Below, one piece after another: positions 5,003 to 7,047 of a stretch of 7,047 nucleotides of DNA. The position numbers were made by a program, and so were the translations under genes. The notes below the pieces were generated by a model. It ran no database searches. It saw only the letters and a program-made list of their open reading frames with translations, and was not told the origin of the DNA. Every line of letters starts with the position of its first letter. Position 1 is the stretch's first letter. The DNA is from CAZOVB01 sp964583095 (GTDB lineage: Bacteria > Planctomycetota > Phycisphaerae > SM23-33). Where the stretch lies: positions 1-7,047 of the forward strand of contig CAZOVB010000116.1 of the NCBI GenBank assembly GCA_964583095.1. The letters are read 5' to 3'.

Positions 5003-6385
5003 ATGGGCGCCCTTGATGCGGTTCATGATCGTTTCCAGAGACCGGTTGCATTCTCTTTCCAGGTCCGCGTGCTCAACGAGAACGACGCGCTGGGCTCGCT
5101 CGTCTCAGCCATCGCCTCGGCAGGGGCACGGGTCGGACAGGCCCAGATGACCGATACCGACGCGGAGGGACTCGTCTACGACATCGCCGTTTTCGGCCAC
5201 AACGACGACGAGATCCAGCAGGCCCGCACCGCGGCCGGGAAGGTCGAAGGTGCCCAACTGCTCGCCACGGTGGACCTTGCCCTCGAGAGCCACCGAGGCG
5301 GCGCCTGCGAGGTCCGCAGTCGAATGCCCATCCGCACCAATACCGACCTGCGGGTGGTCTACACGCCCGGCGTGGCCCGGGTCTGCAAGGCCATCCAGGC
5401 TAAGCCCGCCCTGGCCCGGGAATACACCAACATCGGCAACAAGGTGGCCATCATGACCAACGGCACGGCCATCCTGGGTCTGGGAGATATCGGCCCACTG
5501 GCGGGCCTGCCCGTCATGGAGGGAAAAAGCGCCATCTTCTGGGAATTCGCCGGAATCAGTGCCGAACCGGTGCTGATCGACACCCACGACCCGGAGGAAT
5601 TCATCGCCGTAGCCGAGAAGATCGCCATGGGATATGGCGCAATCCAGATCGAGGACGTCAAGGCCCCCGAGTGTTTCCAGATCACCCGTGAACTGGATAA
5701 GAAGCTCTGCGTGCCGGTTTTCCACGACGACCAGTACGGAACCGCCACCATCGTCCTGGCCGGGCTCTACTCAGCCCTGAAGAAGACCGGGCGGAAAATG
5801 GAGGAGATGACCACCGCCATCAGCGGGGCCGGGGCGGCCGGGACCGCCATTGCCGATCTCCTCCTCCAGGCCGGGGCTCCGGATGTGATCCTCTGCGACA
5901 GCACCGGCATCATCCACCGGGGCCGAACCGAGAGGATGAACCCCGAGAAGGAATCCCTGGCCCAGTGGACCAACAAGGAAAACCGCACCGGTGGACTGCC
6001 AGAGGCCATGAAGGGCGCCGCCCTGTTCATCGGCGTCAGCCAGCCCGACATCGTCAGCCGGGAAATGGTCGAGTCGATGGCCCCCGAGCCGATCGTCTTC
6101 CCCCTGGCCAATCCGATCAGCGAGATCAGCCGCGATGACGCCCGGGCCGCCGGGGCTGTCGTCTACGCCGACGGACGGATGATGAACAACGCCCTGGCCT
6201 ATCCGGGCATCTTCCGGGGAGCCCTGGATGCCCAGGCGACCTCGATTACCACCGGGATGATGATGGCCGCGGCCAAGGCCCTGGCCGGCATCGTCCCCCA
6301 GGGCGAGTTGATGCCCGAGATGATGAATCCCTCAACCCACAATGCCGTGGCCCGCGCCGTAGCCGAGGCCGCCGAGAATTCGTAA
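5003..6385 (+). CDS. Malic enzyme with N-terminal ACT domain, probably NAD-dependent
   Basis: The enzyme decarboxylates L-malate to pyruvate and CO2 with reduction of NAD(P), linking the TCA cycle to pyruvate in the cytoplasm. Of 460 residues, about 16-95 form an ACT domain (FQVRVLNENDALGSLVSAIA opens it), usually a small-ligand sensor. The malic enzyme core follows: Y120 in YTPGVA (general acid), K175 in VMEGKS (general base), metal ligands E217-D218 and D243 in HDDQYG (241-246), and GAGAAG (275-280) for the dinucleotide. D299, at the end of the second Rossmann strand, favours NAD over NADP by analogy. N395-N396 keep the substrate-side Asn pair, but the loop between GR (391-392) and NN is only two residues long, where common bacterial enzymes have about seven (as in GRSDFPNQVNN). 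The start has AGGAG at 7 nt. The ThuA gene follows after 20 nt. The ACT domain suggests allosteric control, perhaps by an amino acid; the ligand is unknown. Confidence 0.93.
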   Translation: MGALDAVHDRFQRPVAFSFQVRVLNENDALGSLVSAIASAGARVGQAQMTDTDAEGLVYDIAVFGHNDDEIQQARTAAGKVEGAQLLATVDLALESHRGGACEVRSRMPIRTNTDLRVVYTPGVARVCKAIQAKPALAREYTNIGNKVAIMTNGTAILGLGDIGPLAGLPVMEGKSAIFWEFAGISAEPVLIDTHDPEEFIAVAEKIAMGYGAIQIEDVKAPECFQITRELDKKLCVPVFHDDQYGTATIVLAGLYSALKKTGRKMEEMTTAISGAGAAGTAIADLLLQAGAPDVILCDSTGIIHRGRTERMNPEKESLAQWTNKENRTGGLPEAMKGAALFIGVSQPDIVSREMVESMAPEPIVFPLANPISEISRDDARAAGAVVYADGRMMNNALAYPGIFRGALDAQATSITTGMMMAAAKALAGIVPQGELMPEMMNPSTHNAVARAVAEAAENS

Positions 6386-6394
6386 TCCCAGAAA

Positions 6395-6399
6395 GGGAG
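6395..6399 (+). promoter_or_regulatory. Ribosome binding site that favours the GTG start at 6406
   Basis: GGGAG (inside AAAGGGAG, 6392-6399) ends 6 nt before the GTG at 6406 but only 3 nt before an in-frame TTG at 6403. The usual spacing supports GTG, removing one residue from the longest reading. Confidence 0.7.
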
Positions 6400-6405
6400 C
6401 CTTTG

Positions 6406-7047
6406 GTGAGTAAAGCACTGATCGTACAGGGTGGCTGGAAAGGCCACGAGCCCGAGCAGGTCTCGGAAATCCAGGAAGCCCAACTCTCCAGCCAGGGCTT
6501 CGACGTCCAGCGGTCCGAGACCCTCGATGCCCTCCTGGACCTGGAAAAGCTAAAGACCCTCGACCTGATCGTCATGCACTGGACCATGGGCGAGATCTCC
6601 GGTGACCAGCTCAAGCCCCTCATGACCGCGGTCGAAGGCGGCGTGGGCTTTGCAGGTATCCACGGGGGCATGTGCGACGCATTCCGCAACGCCTGCAATT
6701 ACCAATACATGTGCGGAGGACAGTGGGTCGCCCACCCGGGAGGGATCATCGACTACCGCGTGCATATCGTCGATCACGCCGACCCGATCACCGCCGGGCT
6801 GGACCACTTCGACATGCACTCCGAGCAGTACTACATGCACGTCGATCCGTCCAATCACGTGCTGGCCACCACGACCTTCGAATGCAACGGCTGCACGATG
6901 CCGGCCGTCTGGAAACGAATGTGGGGCAAGGGCCGGGTCTTCTACTCTTCCCTCGGGCACGTGGCCGACGATCTGAAGGTCCCCCAAGCCCTGACCATCA
7001 TGACACGCGGGCTCTGCTGGGCCGGTGGCGTCGAGGCAAGCGTCTAG
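6406..7047 (+). CDS. ThuA-like domain protein
   Basis: The 213-residue protein is a single ThuA-like (trehalose utilisation, class I glutamine amidotransferase-like flavodoxin) domain with no signal peptide. It opens with KALIVQGGWKGHEPEQ (3-18), then DLIVMHWTMGEIS (53-65), GGVGFAGIHGG (78-88, H86), FDMHSEQYYMH (135-145, H138 and E140) and the closing GKGRVFYSSLGH (174-185, H185). These glycine turns and histidines are the conserved points of the family. ThuA proteins are linked to sugar or polyol use and are very common in planctomycetes, often secreted; this one is short and apparently cytoplasmic. Biochemical activity is poorly defined for the family, so no reaction is assigned. It lies 20 nt after the malic enzyme stop with its own ribosome site, so the two are probably co-transcribed. 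The stop is the last codon of the window. Confidence 0.9.
   Translation: MSKALIVQGGWKGHEPEQVSEIQEAQLSSQGFDVQRSETLDALLDLEKLKTLDLIVMHWTMGEISGDQLKPLMTAVEGGVGFAGIHGGMCDAFRNACNYQYMCGGQWVAHPGGIIDYRVHIVDHADPITAGLDHFDMHSEQYYMHVDPSNHVLATTTFECNGCTMPAVWKRMWGKGRVFYSSLGHVADDLKVPQALTIMTRGLCWAGGVEASV

Noticed and set aside
5105..5725. A 206-codon minus-strand open frame opposite the malic enzyme.
   Set aside because: It lies wholly antisense to a conserved ACT and malic enzyme coding region and has no domain of its own.

Overview
The window is a GC-rich bacterial chromosomal segment with seven protein genes: six complete and one (trpB) cut by the left edge. A planctomycete-type bacterium, possibly Phycisphaerae, fits best. 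The reasons are a PEP-CTERM exosortase-sorted secreted protein, a ThuA-like protein, an LpxH-like phosphoesterase implying a lipid A type envelope, and frequent GTG/TTG starts. This placement is inference from gene content; there is no rRNA or other marker. I see no rRNA, tRNA, CRISPR array, insertion sequence, integrase or phage gene.

Layout: (1) 1-286, minus, the N-terminal 95 residues of tryptophan synthase beta (trpB). (2) 287-669, a non-coding divergent region with a candidate promoter and GC-rich inverted repeats in the leader of the next gene. (3) 670-1746, plus, a secreted PEP-CTERM protein with an unrecognised central region. (4) 1794-2654, minus, an LpxH-like metallophosphoesterase with a TTG start. 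(5) 2655-2850, a divergent spacer. (6) 2851-4431, plus, a polytopic GT-C/GT39-like membrane glycosyltransferase. (7) 4418-4876, minus, a DinB-family metal-binding protein whose 3' end overlaps the glycosyltransferase by 14 nt. (8) 4877-5002, a divergent spacer containing a perfect 14-bp palindrome with a TATAAT box on each strand. (9) 5003-6385, plus, an ACT-domain malic enzyme, followed 20 nt later by (10) 6406-7047, plus, a ThuA-like protein. The window ends on the ThuA stop codon.

The first six genes alternate strand, so most are probably transcribed singly. Only the malic enzyme and ThuA genes look like an operon. The phosphoesterase and the glycosyltransferase, divergent from a shared spacer, both plausibly act on envelope lipids or glycans, and the PEP-CTERM protein is also an envelope or matrix product. 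The rest is central metabolism (trpB, malic enzyme) or undefined (DinB). I found no convincing new multi-gene system. The points most worth checking are the symmetric divergent promoter at 4942-4955, the malic enzyme-ThuA pairing, the alternative hairpins at 632-652 and the unassigned body of the PEP-CTERM protein.
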